From Hyphomicrobiales bacterium (lineage in GTDB: Bacteria > Pseudomonadota > Alphaproteobacteria > Rhizobiales > Rhizobiaceae), in assembly GCA_900466575.1 (NCBI GenBank), contig UBMP01000012.1:347316-411315 (forward strand): a stretch of 64,000 nt of DNA. Direction: 5' to 3'. Below, in pieces: positions 45,371-53,547 of this stretch (position 1 is its first letter; every line of letters starts with the position of its first letter). The position numbers and the translations under genes were made by a program. Under the pieces are notes generated by a model that was not told the DNA's origin, searched no databases, and worked only from the letters and a program-made list of their open reading frames with translations.

Positions 45371-47575
45371 ATGGTTTCGACCTTTCTCAGCTATGACCTG
45401 ATCGCCAGGGACATGCCCAAGTCCCTGAATCGCGTCGCGTCCGAGGGGCAGACCAAGCGCGAGACCGACTATTTCAACACCAATATCGGCAAGGTCACCA
45501 CGGTCGATGGCTTCATGGGCGACTATCGCCTGTATTCCTATGCCATGACGGCCTACGGGCTCGATGACATGACCTATGCCAAGGCCTTCATGAAGAAGGT
45601 GTTGGAAAGCGATCTCACAGACCCGCAGAGCTTCGTCAACCGCCTCTCCGACCAGAAGTACCGTGACTTCGCCAACGCCTTCCAGTTCGGCAAGGCAACG
45701 GCTGCCGTGCAGACCACGGCGCAGAAGGACACGACCGTTCAGGCGTATAAAGACCAGCTGGCGCAGGAAGAAGCCGCCGTCTCCTCGGACACCGCCTATT
45801 ACAAGAAGGCGATCGCTTCCGTGAAGACCGTCGATGGCTTCATGAACGACAGCAAGCTCTATACCTATGCGATGAAGTCGGTGGGCCTCGATCCCGACAG
45901 TTACTCGCGCGACTTCATCAAGAAAATCCTGACGAGCGACGTCAGCGACAGCAAGAGCTATGTCAACAGCCTGCCGACGGACACTGCGGCGCGCTATCTT
46001 TTGAAGCAGAAGGCTCTGGACCTGCGCAATTCGTTCAGTTTCAACACAAGCGGCGGCCTCGATAGCGGAGTCCCGGCCCAGACGGCGGCGCAGGTCAGCA
46101 AGACGACCGAAACCTATGTCACGACGGTTCCAAGCCACGTGACGCCGCTCGCGGCGCAACTGAACAACACCTATCTGGCTGACCAGATGGCGAAGGTGAC
46201 GAAGGTCAGCGACATTACCGGCAACGATCGCCTGTTCTCGCTGGTCAAGACGGCGCTCGGCCTTTCATCGACCATGCTGGCGACAACATTCCAGAACATC
46301 GTCACCAGCGACACCTCCACCGCCAACAACTACGCCAACCAGCAGGGCGGGGCGACCTGGACGGCGATCGCCAAGATGTTCAATTTCGATACCAATGGCG
46401 ACGTGAAGGCCGGCGGCGCTGCGATGACCAGCGACAACCTATCCAAGCTGCAGAACCGCTATATCGGCAATTACAGCAAGGACGACGACACCAACGATGC
46501 GACCATCTACAGCTATTATGGCGCGCATATCGGTCAGGTGAAGAAGGTCGACGACCTCATCAACAATTCTGCCCTCTACAGTTTCGCGCTGCATTCGGTG
46601 GGTCTGTCCGCCCAGGACGAGTCGCAGGCCAAGATCCGCATGGTGCTGGAAAGCGACGTCAACGATCCGAAAAGCTATGTGAACCAGCTTTCCGACAAGC
46701 GCTATCTGGCGCTCGCCAGGGAGTATAATTTCGACAAGGACGGCAAGATCACCGCCCCGCGTCTGGCGCAGTCGCAGTCCGAAATCTCTCTGATGGCCCA
46801 GAACTACGTCAAGATGCAGACGCGCTATGACAACAAGGCGGCCAAGGCTGGGGCCACCGATGACATGAACTACTACACCAAGACGATCCAGGGGGTCGAC
46901 TCGGTGGACGAGCTTCTGTCTGATAGCAAGCTGGTCAAGGTCATGGTCGGCTCATACGGGTTGGATCCGTCGAAGGTGACGAAGGACTTCCTGAAGAAGG
47001 TCTTCTCCTCCGACCTCAGCGACCCCAAGAGCTTTGCCAACACACAGCCCGACCAGCGCTGGGCGCAGATGGCAGGTGCCTTCAACTTCGACAGCAAGAC
47101 GGGCAAGATCGCCACGCTCGACCAGTCCGGTGCCATGGATCGCCGCGCCCGGATTGCCACCGTGGACAACTATTATCAGCAGACGCTGGAAACCGAAGCC
47201 GGCAACGACAATGCCGGCACGCGTCTCGCGCTTTATTTCCAGCGCATGGCGCCCTCGATCACGTCCGCCTATGACATTCTCGCCGATCAGGCGCTGTTGC
47301 AGTTCTTCAAGACCAGCAACAACCTGCCCGACGGCTTCTCGACACTGCCGATCGACACGCAGGCCGAGAAGGTTAAGTCGGTAATGAACCTGAAGGATCT
47401 CTCCGATCCGGACAAGGTCACGGCCATGGTCAAGAAGTTCACTGCGCTTTACGACATCCAGAACAACACCACGAGCAACGCATCCTCGGCGCTCTCGATC
47501 CTTTCCTCGAGCAGCGGCAGCGCGACGCTCAGCGCCGATACGCTCTTCACACTCTCCCAGCTCAAGCTCGGATAA
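45371..47575 (+). CDS. DUF1217 protein with six repeats (flagellar-associated family)
   Basis: A 734-residue protein made of six copies of a roughly 75-residue helical unit (starts near 25, 130, 255, 370, 490, 605). Consensus pieces are YY...I..VKTVD.FL.D..LY.YAM...GL, F.KKVLESDLSDPKSFVN.LSD.RY...A..FNFD. Copy 3 lacks the SDLSDP core, copy 6 is divergent. DUF1217 members occur in rhizobial flagellar gene clusters, where they act in motility; no flagellar gene is near here. The start VSTFLSYDLIARD is typical of the family; ATG 45371 follows GGAAG. No signal peptide; it may be exported like other flagellar proteins. Confidence 0.85.
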   Translation: MVSTFLSYDLIARDMPKSLNRVASEGQTKRETDYFNTNIGKVTTVDGFMGDYRLYSYAMTAYGLDDMTYAKAFMKKVLESDLTDPQSFVNRLSDQKYRDFANAFQFGKATAAVQTTAQKDTTVQAYKDQLAQEEAAVSSDTAYYKKAIASVKTVDGFMNDSKLYTYAMKSVGLDPDSYSRDFIKKILTSDVSDSKSYVNSLPTDTAARYLLKQKALDLRNSFSFNTSGGLDSGVPAQTAAQVSKTTETYVTTVPSHVTPLAAQLNNTYLADQMAKVTKVSDITGNDRLFSLVKTALGLSSTMLATTFQNIVTSDTSTANNYANQQGGATWTAIAKMFNFDTNGDVKAGGAAMTSDNLSKLQNRYIGNYSKDDDTNDATIYSYYGAHIGQVKKVDDLINNSALYSFALHSVGLSAQDESQAKIRMVLESDVNDPKSYVNQLSDKRYLALAREYNFDKDGKITAPRLAQSQSEISLMAQNYVKMQTRYDNKAAKAGATDDMNYYTKTIQGVDSVDELLSDSKLVKVMVGSYGLDPSKVTKDFLKKVFSSDLSDPKSFANTQPDQRWAQMAGAFNFDSKTGKIATLDQSGAMDRRARIATVDNYYQQTLETEAGNDNAGTRLALYFQRMAPSITSAYDILADQALLQFFKTSNNLPDGFSTLPIDTQAEKVKSVMNLKDLSDPDKVTAMVKKFTALYDIQNNTTSNASSALSILSSSSGSATLSADTLFTLSQLKLG

Positions 47576-47606
47576 GCCCTGGTTCCGCATGGCTCCGGCT
47601 GCGCGG

Positions 47607-47635
47607 TTGATTTCCGCCGAGAGTCGTTATATCCA
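47607..47635 (+). promoter_or_regulatory. Predicted modABC promoter
   Basis: TTGATT (47607-47612), 17-base spacer, TATCCA (47630-47635). The -10 lies inside the Mo-box, so binding of ModE would block polymerase. Confidence 0.4.
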
Positions 47636-47649
47636 ATGAGACATAACGA
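47624..47649. promoter_or_regulatory. Mo-box (ModE binding site) of modABC
   Basis: TCGTTATAT (47624-47632), 8-bp spacer, ACATAACGA (47641-47649): arms match in 8 of 9 positions and agree with the ModE recognition pattern CGTTATAT-N-ATATAACG known from proteobacteria. It ends 14 bases before the modA start. A single-domain ModE gene lies 4 kb downstream. Confidence 0.75.
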
Positions 47650-47663
47650 TCTGGGAGATGTTC

Positions 47664-48446
47664 ATGCATCGTCGCAACTTTGCCGCCGGCCTACTGACAG
47701 CCACCGTTCTCGCGCTTTCCATTTTCAGTGCCACAGGCGCAGTCGCTGGAGAGGTCAAGGTCTTCGCTGCCGCCAGTCTGAAGAACGCGCTGGACGGGAT
47801 TGCCAAGGACTGGAAGGCCGAAACGGGCAATGATGTCGTTTTGACCTATGCCGCAAGCTCGGCGCTTGCCAAGCAGGTCGAGGCGGGAGCGCCCGCCGAT
47901 CTCTTCATTTCCGCCGACCTCAAATGGATGGACTATCTGGCCAAGGGCGATTTCATCAAGAAGGACAGCCGCGAGAACCTTCTCGGCAACGCGCTGGTTC
48001 TTGTCGGGCCGAAGGACTCGGCGAAGACCTATGAGATCAGCAAGGGCTTTGACCTCTCCGGCTCGCTTGCTGGGGGCCGCCTCGCTGTCGGAGCCGTCGA
48101 AAGTGTTCCGGCCGGCATCTATGCCAAGCAGGCGCTGATCAGCCTGGGTGCATGGGATGGCGTCAAGGACAAGCTCGCCGAGGCCGAAAATGTTCGGGCC
48201 GCTCTTCTCCTTGTCTCGCGCGGCGAAGCTCCGCTCGGCATTGTGTACATGACCGACAGCAAGGCGGACACTGGCGTCAAGGTCGTCGGCACCTTTCCGG
48301 AAAACTCTCACGAGCCGATCATCTATCCGGTTGCGGAGCTGAAAAACGCGCCGGCCCTCGCCGCCGAGTTCCAGAAATTTCTCCATTCGAAGAAGGCAGA
48401 AGCCAGCTTCACAGGCCAGGGCTTTACGGTATTGTCCGCTAAGTGA
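47664..48446 (+). CDS. modA: Molybdate ABC transporter substrate-binding protein
   Basis: A 260-residue periplasmic binding protein: signal peptide (LLTATVLALSIFSATGAVAG) then EVKVFAAASLKNALDGIA, with SS ALAKQVEAGAPADLFISAD as the molybdate-binding region and VPAGIYAKQAL later. It binds molybdate or tungstate. The ATG at 47664 is preferred: GGGAG lies 6 bases upstream; the earlier ATG 47658 directly abuts that tract. First gene of the modABC operon controlled by the Mo-box. Confidence 0.95.
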   Translation: MHRRNFAAGLLTATVLALSIFSATGAVAGEVKVFAAASLKNALDGIAKDWKAETGNDVVLTYAASSALAKQVEAGAPADLFISADLKWMDYLAKGDFIKKDSRENLLGNALVLVGPKDSAKTYEISKGFDLSGSLAGGRLAVGAVESVPAGIYAKQALISLGAWDGVKDKLAEAENVRAALLLVSRGEAPLGIVYMTDSKADTGVKVVGTFPENSHEPIIYPVAELKNAPALAAEFQKFLHSKKAEASFTGQGFTVLSAK

Positions 48447-48467
48447 CCGCGGACATACGGCGACAGG

Positions 48468-49166
48468 ATGATATTGTCTGAAGACGATTGGATAGCGTTG
48501 GCGATCAGCCTCAAGGTGGCGGTGGTCGCAAGCGCCGCCAGTCTCCCCTTCGGCATAGCAGTCGCATGGCTGCTCGCGCGCAAATCCTTTCCCGGCAAGA
48601 GCGTGCTCAATGGGCTGGTCCACCTGCCTTTGATCCTGCCGCCGGTCGTTACGGGTTATATCCTGCTCATCCTTTTCGGCCGCAAGGGCGCGATCGGCAG
48701 CGTGCTTGATCAGGTCTTCGGCATCGTGCTCTCCTTTCGCTGGACCGGCGCGGCCCTTGCCGCCGCCGTCATGGGCTTTCCGCTGATGGTGCGGGCAATC
48801 CGCCTCTCCATCGAAAGCCTTGACCGGGGCCTCGAGTCCGCAGCCTCCACCCTGGGTGCTAGCCCATTCAATGTCTTCCGGACGATCACCCTGCCGCTGA
48901 TCATGCCCGGCATCGTGACGGGAACCATTCTTGCCTTCGCGAAGGCCATGGGCGAGTTCGGCGCGACCATCACTTTCGTCTCCGCCATCCCAGGCGAGAC
49001 GAAGACGCTGGCCGCAGCGATATACGGCTATACGCAGGTGCCGGGTGGCGATGCCGGTGCGATGCGGCTCACGCTGATTTCCGTCGTCGTGTCACTTGCC
49101 GCACTGCTTGCCTCGGAACTTCTGGCCCGCCGGGTTCAGGCCCGCACGGAGGGCCGCGATGCTTGA
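48468..49166 (+). CDS. modB: Molybdate ABC transporter permease
   Basis: A 232-residue permease with five or six membrane helices and the EAA-type coupling motif (ESAASTLGASPFNVFRTITLP). Forms the channel between ModA and ModC. The gene begins 21 bases after modA and overlaps modC by 8 bases. Length matches ModB. Confidence 0.95.
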   Translation: MILSEDDWIALAISLKVAVVASAASLPFGIAVAWLLARKSFPGKSVLNGLVHLPLILPPVVTGYILLILFGRKGAIGSVLDQVFGIVLSFRWTGAALAAAVMGFPLMVRAIRLSIESLDRGLESAASTLGASPFNVFRTITLPLIMPGIVTGTILAFAKAMGEFGATITFVSAIPGETKTLAAAIYGYTQVPGGDAGAMRLTLISVVVSLAALLASELLARRVQARTEGRDA

Positions 49167-50253
49167 GATCGATATCCGCCACGCGCAAGGGGATTTTCGG
49201 ATTGAAGCGGCCTTCTCGGCCGGCGATGGCCTGACAGCCCTGGTCGGTCCCTCGGGTTCAGGAAAGACGACGCTCGCCAATATCGCCGCCGGCCTCATTC
49301 GGCCCGAGGCGGGCCGTGTCACCTTCCACGGTGAGACCTGGTTCGACAGCGACCGGAACATCTACTTTTCCGCAGACCGCCGCCGCATCGGTTATGTCTT
49401 CCAGGAGGGCCGTCTCTTCCCGCATATGACCGTGCGGCAGAACCTGCAGTATGCCCGTCATTTCCGCCCGATGCGCACCGACGAAGCCGCAGATGGCCGC
49501 CTGATCGAGCTGCTGGGCATCGGCCATTTGCTGGACCGTCGCCCCGCGGGCCTCTCCGGCGGCGAGAAAAGCCGCGTCGCCATCGGTCGCGCTCTCTTCT
49601 CCGCGCCGGCACTTCTCATCATGGATGAGCCGCTCTCTGCGCTGGATCAGGCCCGCAAGGCCGAGATCTTACCGCATCTCGAATATGTTCGCGACGAGAC
49701 CGGCATTCCTATCCTGTATGTCAGCCACGCGATGGAAGAGGTGGCCCGCCTTGCCAACCGTGTCGTATCGGTGCAAGGAGGCCGCGTCGTGGCGGAAGGC
49801 GAGCCGGGTGGGGTTCTCGGCGGCGCGCGCCCAATGCCGGACGACATGGAGCCGGCCACTTTCATCAGCGCCACGATCAGCCACCATCTGGACGACGAGG
49901 GCCTGACGGTTGCCGAAAGCCGGGCAGGGCGCATTTATCTGAAGCGGGGACTCGCCGAACCCGGCGACCGCGTCCGCGTCTTCATCTCCGCCCAGGATAT
50001 CATCCTTGGCATCGGCGAGCCCGGCAACCTCTCTGCGCTCAACCGACTGGAAGGGCGCGTGCTCGGCATGACGGAGCGCGCAGGCAGCGTCTGGGTCACG
50101 GTCGATTGTTCTGGCGAAGCCGTTCTGGCGCAGGTGACGCGCCATTCGGCGGCGCGCATGGCGCTCGAGGAAGGGCAACCGGTAAGCCTCCTGTTCAAGT
50201 CCGTCTCCATCGACACGCAGGGGCTGTTTCGCCGTCAGGAAACCCGGCCATAG
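49159..50253 (+). CDS. modC: Molybdate ABC transporter ATP-binding protein
   Basis: A 364-residue ATPase: Walker A GPSGSGKTT, Q-loop region RIGYVFQEGRLFPHM, signature LSGGEKSR, Walker B LLIMDEPLSALD and H-loop SHAMEEV, then a C-terminal MOP domain (about 290-360) for molybdate feedback. ATG 49159 is chosen as it overlaps modB by 8 bases and leads straight into the ABC domain; the frame is open 21 codons upstream. Stop overlaps the convergent MFS gene by 19 bases. Confidence 0.95.
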   Translation: MLEIDIRHAQGDFRIEAAFSAGDGLTALVGPSGSGKTTLANIAAGLIRPEAGRVTFHGETWFDSDRNIYFSADRRRIGYVFQEGRLFPHMTVRQNLQYARHFRPMRTDEAADGRLIELLGIGHLLDRRPAGLSGGEKSRVAIGRALFSAPALLIMDEPLSALDQARKAEILPHLEYVRDETGIPILYVSHAMEEVARLANRVVSVQGGRVVAEGEPGGVLGGARPMPDDMEPATFISATISHHLDDEGLTVAESRAGRIYLKRGLAEPGDRVRVFISAQDIILGIGEPGNLSALNRLEGRVLGMTERAGSVWVTVDCSGEAVLAQVTRHSAARMALEEGQPVSLLFKSVSIDTQGLFRRQETRP

Positions 50254-51407
50254 GCCCAGAGCAGGAGGATGCCGACGGCCATTGTGACACCCGCCATGAT
50301 CATGCCGATGTCATAGCTGCCCGTCGTCGTGGCAATGCGTCCGACGATGGCGGGCGCGACGATCTGTGCGACGCCATAGGACAGCGTCAGCCGCGCCATT
50401 GCGCCGGAAGGGTTGTCCTTGTTGCGTTTCCCCGCCAGCGCCAAGGTGAGCGCCACAATGCCCATGAAGGTCGCCCCGAAAAGGATCGCGCCGCCGATGG
50501 CCGCGATGGCGCTATGGCTGACGACCGGCAGAACAATCCCCACGATCTGCAACGCATAGGCCACGATCAGCGTCGGCACGTCGCCGATCCGCCGCGCCAG
50601 CCTGTCCCACGCGAGCGTCGCCGGAATGGCAGCGAGCCCCACGACGATCCAGATGAAAGGCCCGAGATGCGAAAGCTGCGGCACCTTTGCCGCCGCGGCA
50701 ACCACGAAGGTGGCGCTGACGACAAAGCCGACACCGGCGCAGAAATAGGAGAGGTTGAGCAGCCACGCACCCGGATGCGGAAGCTTTGCGGCACCGGCTG
50801 CACGGTTCGCCGCCGCGCCATCCGGCGCGGGCATCCAAAACCATGCCGGGATCAACAGCGCCAGCGTGACGGCTCCGAAGACCTGCCATTGTCCCGCCCA
50901 GTCGAGCCAGCCGTTTGTGGCCATCACAAGCGCACCAGACAGGATGACGCCGATCGCAAGGCCGATGAAATGCAGCCCCAACTCGGGCCGCCGCCCGTGC
51001 CGCACCAGAAAGGCGAGCACCATGCCCGACGCCAGCAGCATGCCCGAGGCCCCGCCGACGCCGGCAATGTAGCGCAGGGCAAGCCACGCCCAGACCTCCG
51101 TCGTCAGCCCCATGCCGAGGGTCCCGATCACGCCGGCGATGAGCCCTACGCGGTAGATCAGATAGCGCCGCCGCGGGTCGGAAAGTGTCGAGGCCAGCAG
51201 GGCGCCGGTCATGTAGCCGGCATAATTGACAGTTGCGAGCAGCCCGCCGACAAAGGGCGACATGCCCGTCTGCGCCTGCATCAGCGGCAGCATGGGCGTG
51301 TAGGCAAAACGCGCAATCCCCACTGTCAGCAACATCGCCGCCATCCCGGCAGCCATGACCTGCCAGGGCTTGATGGTGTCGGAAGGGGCGAGGGCGATAT
51401 TCGACAT
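50235..51407 (-). CDS. MFS transporter, YbfB/YjiJ type
   Basis: A 390-residue major facilitator with 12 predicted helices; MAAGMAAMLLTVGIARFAYTPMLPLMQ at the N-terminus is the YbfB/YjiJ pattern. Substrate unknown. ATG 51407 is chosen; a GTG at 51455 in frame would add 16 residues but sits in a 25-bp inverted repeat that looks like an operator. The ribosome site is poor in both cases. The 3' end overlaps modC by 19 bases. Confidence 0.85.
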   Translation of the reverse strand: MSNIALAPSDTIKPWQVMAAGMAAMLLTVGIARFAYTPMLPLMQAQTGMSPFVGGLLATVNYAGYMTGALLASTLSDPRRRYLIYRVGLIAGVIGTLGMGLTTEVWAWLALRYIAGVGGASGMLLASGMVLAFLVRHGRRPELGLHFIGLAIGVILSGALVMATNGWLDWAGQWQVFGAVTLALLIPAWFWMPAPDGAAANRAAGAAKLPHPGAWLLNLSYFCAGVGFVVSATFVVAAAAKVPQLSHLGPFIWIVVGLAAIPATLAWDRLARRIGDVPTLIVAYALQIVGIVLPVVSHSAIAAIGGAILFGATFMGIVALTLALAGKRNKDNPSGAMARLTLSYGVAQIVAPAIVGRIATTTGSYDIGMIMAGVTMAVGILLLWAYGRVS

Positions 51408-51429
51408 GGGGGTGTCCGGCTTTGCTGCA

Positions 51430-51454
51430 TGATAAATGTCAGGAACACTTATCA
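51430..51454. promoter_or_regulatory. Inverted repeat upstream of the MFS gene
   Basis: TGATAAATGT (51430-51439), CAGGA, ACACTTATCA (51445-51454): 10-bp arms with one mismatch. This spacing and length fits a dimeric repressor site. It lies 23 bases before the ATG at 51407. The regulator is not identifiable from this window. Confidence 0.45.
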
Positions 51455-51532
51455 CGTTCCCCGCGTCGCGATTATTGAACTTTTGGACAGAGACTTGTGC
51501 CGGGGATGTGGGCGAATATCGTGATCGCGGCA

Positions 51533-51719
51533 GACCCCCTCACTTGCAAAATCTATGACTTAGCCTTTGGCTAAATCATGATTTTGCTTTCTCCCCCACC
51601 CGGGGGGAGATGGGGACGCCGCCGCCGCCGCTTGCTGCAATCTCCCCCCTGGTGGGGGAGAAAGCGATTTCAACATCTTAGCTTCAGCTAAGTGTTAGAA
51701 ATCGCAAGAGAGGGGGTGC
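51533..51719. repeat. Large palindromic intergenic repeat, copy B
   Basis: The second copy, 187 bp. Its left arm (51543-51587) carries CTTAGCC-TTT-GGCTAA and its right arm (51664-51706) CTTAGCT-TC-AGCTAAG, i.e. the reverse complement of copy A's arms in exchanged order. The 50-bp core (51601-51650) between GCTTTCTCCCCCACC (51586-51600) and its inverse (51651-51665) reads in the same direction as in copy A (GGGAGATGGGGA...CCGCCGCTTGCT). It fills the space between the MFS gene and modE. Confidence 0.9.
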
Positions 51720-51739
51720 CGGTGGATCAATGCGGCGCA

Positions 51740-52129
51740 TCAATCGCCGCCCGCCGCCTCCGCTTCGCCCTTCTTCACCACCGCCGCCCCAAGCGCCGCC
51801 TCGATCCACTGAAGGTCGCCACCCATGGCCTTCTCTGCGCGCTTCTCCATGCTGCGAAACCGCGCCAGCAATTCCTCGCCGAAGGGCGTCAGCGTCGCGC
51901 CGCCACCCTGCTTGCCGCCCTGAACCTTCAGCACGACCGGCTCGCGGAACATGCCGTTCAGTTCGTCGACCAGCAGCCAGGCCCGACGATAGGACATGTT
52001 CATGGCAGCACCCGCCGAGCGGATCGAGCCGTGAGTCTTGATCAGTTCCATCAGCTGCGCCTTGCCCGGTCCGAGCGGATGGTCGCCGGGCAGCGTCAGG
52101 CGCAGCTTGAAGCCGACCTTGGTATTCAT
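51740..52129 (-). CDS. modE: ModE-type regulator, DNA-binding domain only
   Basis: A 129-residue winged-helix protein matching the N-terminal domain of ModE: GDHPLGPGKAQLMELIKTHGSIRSAG, then AMNMSYRRAWLLVDELN and the wing with GGKQGGGATLTPFG. It stops before the two MOP domains that bind molybdate in E. coli ModE, so the metal sensing must differ. Its start overlaps the FAD-oxidase stop (ATGA). It presumably represses modABC through the Mo-box. Repeat copy B begins 20 bases beyond the stop. Confidence 0.88.
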   Translation of the reverse strand: MNTKVGFKLRLTLPGDHPLGPGKAQLMELIKTHGSIRSAGAAMNMSYRRAWLLVDELNGMFREPVVLKVQGGKQGGGATLTPFGEELLARFRSMEKRAEKAMGGDLQWIEAALGAAVVKKGEAEAAGGD

Positions 52130-53547
52130 TGCAGCACCTTGCCGGGGTTCATGATGCCGGCGGGGTCGAATGCGGCCTTGATCCTGTGCATGAGGTCCAT
52201 CTCGATCGGGCTGCGGATGCTGGCGAGTTCGTCGCGCTTGAGCTGCCCGATGCCGTGCTCGGCGGAAATCGAGCCGCCATGCTTGAGCACGATGCCGTGG
52301 ACAATGGCGTTCACCTCGCGCCAGCGGGCGAGATAGGCCGCCTTGTCCGCGCCTACCGGCTGGGAAATGTTGTAGTGGATGTTGCCATCGCCCAAATGCC
52401 CGAAGGCGCAGATGCGCGCGCCCGGAACAGCCGCCATGACCGCCTTTTCCGCCTCCGCCATGAAATCCGGCACCTGTGACACCGGCACGGAAACGTCGTG
52501 CTTGATCGATCCGCCCTCCGGCTTCTGTGCATCCGACATGCTCTCGCGCATCTGCCAGATCGCCTTGCGCTGGGCTTCGGACGAGGCCACGACGGCATCG
52601 TCGATCAGTCCGCGCTCATAGGCCGTTTCCAAGAGGGTGCCGATCATCCGCTCGGCGGTTTCCTCCGCATCCGAGGTCGAGATGTCGATCAGCGCATACC
52701 ACGGATGAGTGCTCGTCAGCGGATCGCGGACATTCGGAATATGCTTCGTCGTGAACTCGACGCCGATGCGCGGCATCAGCTCGAACCCGGTCAGCGCCGT
52801 GCCGCAAAGGCCGGAAGCGGATTCAAAGAGCTTCAGCGCATCCGCAGGGCTCTTCAGGCCCACAAACGCCACCTGATGGCCGCGCGGGCGCGGAAAGAGC
52901 TTCAGCACCGCGCCGGTGATGACGCCAAGCGTGCCTTCCGCGCCGATGAAGAGATCGCGCAGGTCGTAGCCCGTATTGTCCTTCTTGAGCCGCCGCATCC
53001 CGTCCCAGATCTCGCCGGTCGGCAGCACGACCTCGAGCCCGAGGCACAGCTGGCGCATATTGCCATAGGCGAGCACCGCCGTGCCGCCGGCATTGGTGGA
53101 GAGGTTCCCCGCGACCCGGCACGAGCCCTCCGAACCCAGCGACAGCGGAAAAAGCCGGTCCACCGCCTCGGCGGCCTTGTGGACATCCCCCAGAATGACG
53201 CCGCCATCGACGGCGATGACATTAGCGACCGGATCGACATCGCGAATCCGGTTGAGCCGCGCCAGCGAAAGCACGATATCGTGCCCTTCCGCGCGCGGCA
53301 CGCCGCCGCCGACAAGGCCGGTGCCGCCGCTGACGGGCACGATGGGCGTCTTCGTTTCGCTGGCGATTTTCAGGATCGCCGCAACTTCTTCCGTCGAGCC
53401 GGGCCGGAGCACTAGCGGCGTCGCGCCATGATAAAGCCCGCGGCCTTCGGTCAGATAGGGCTCCACATCGGCGGCAGCGCTCAGCGCGTTGCCGGTTCCG
53501 ACGATGGCGGCGAAACGGTCGATCAGGTCAGGGGATGGCATTCTCAT
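52126..53547 (-). CDS. FAD-linked 2-hydroxyacid dehydrogenase (GlcD/D-lactate type)
   Basis: A 473-residue PCMH-type flavoprotein. The FAD-binding segment has VPVSGGTGLVGGGVP and AGNLSTNAGGTAVLAYGNMRQL; the C-terminus holds GHLGDGNIHYN and the SAEHGIGQLKRDEL metal/substrate region. Members oxidise D-lactate, glycolate or D-2-hydroxyglutarate. Which one cannot be told. It starts in an ATGA overlap with the Sua5 gene and runs into modE in another, so three genes share one transcript. Confidence 0.9.
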   Translation of the reverse strand: MRMPSPDLIDRFAAIVGTGNALSAAADVEPYLTEGRGLYHGATPLVLRPGSTEEVAAILKIASETKTPIVPVSGGTGLVGGGVPRAEGHDIVLSLARLNRIRDVDPVANVIAVDGGVILGDVHKAAEAVDRLFPLSLGSEGSCRVAGNLSTNAGGTAVLAYGNMRQLCLGLEVVLPTGEIWDGMRRLKKDNTGYDLRDLFIGAEGTLGVITGAVLKLFPRPRGHQVAFVGLKSPADALKLFESASGLCGTALTGFELMPRIGVEFTTKHIPNVRDPLTSTHPWYALIDISTSDAEETAERMIGTLLETAYERGLIDDAVVASSEAQRKAIWQMRESMSDAQKPEGGSIKHDVSVPVSQVPDFMAEAEKAVMAAVPGARICAFGHLGDGNIHYNISQPVGADKAAYLARWREVNAIVHGIVLKHGGSISAEHGIGQLKRDELASIRSPIEMDLMHRIKAAFDPAGIMNPGKVLQ

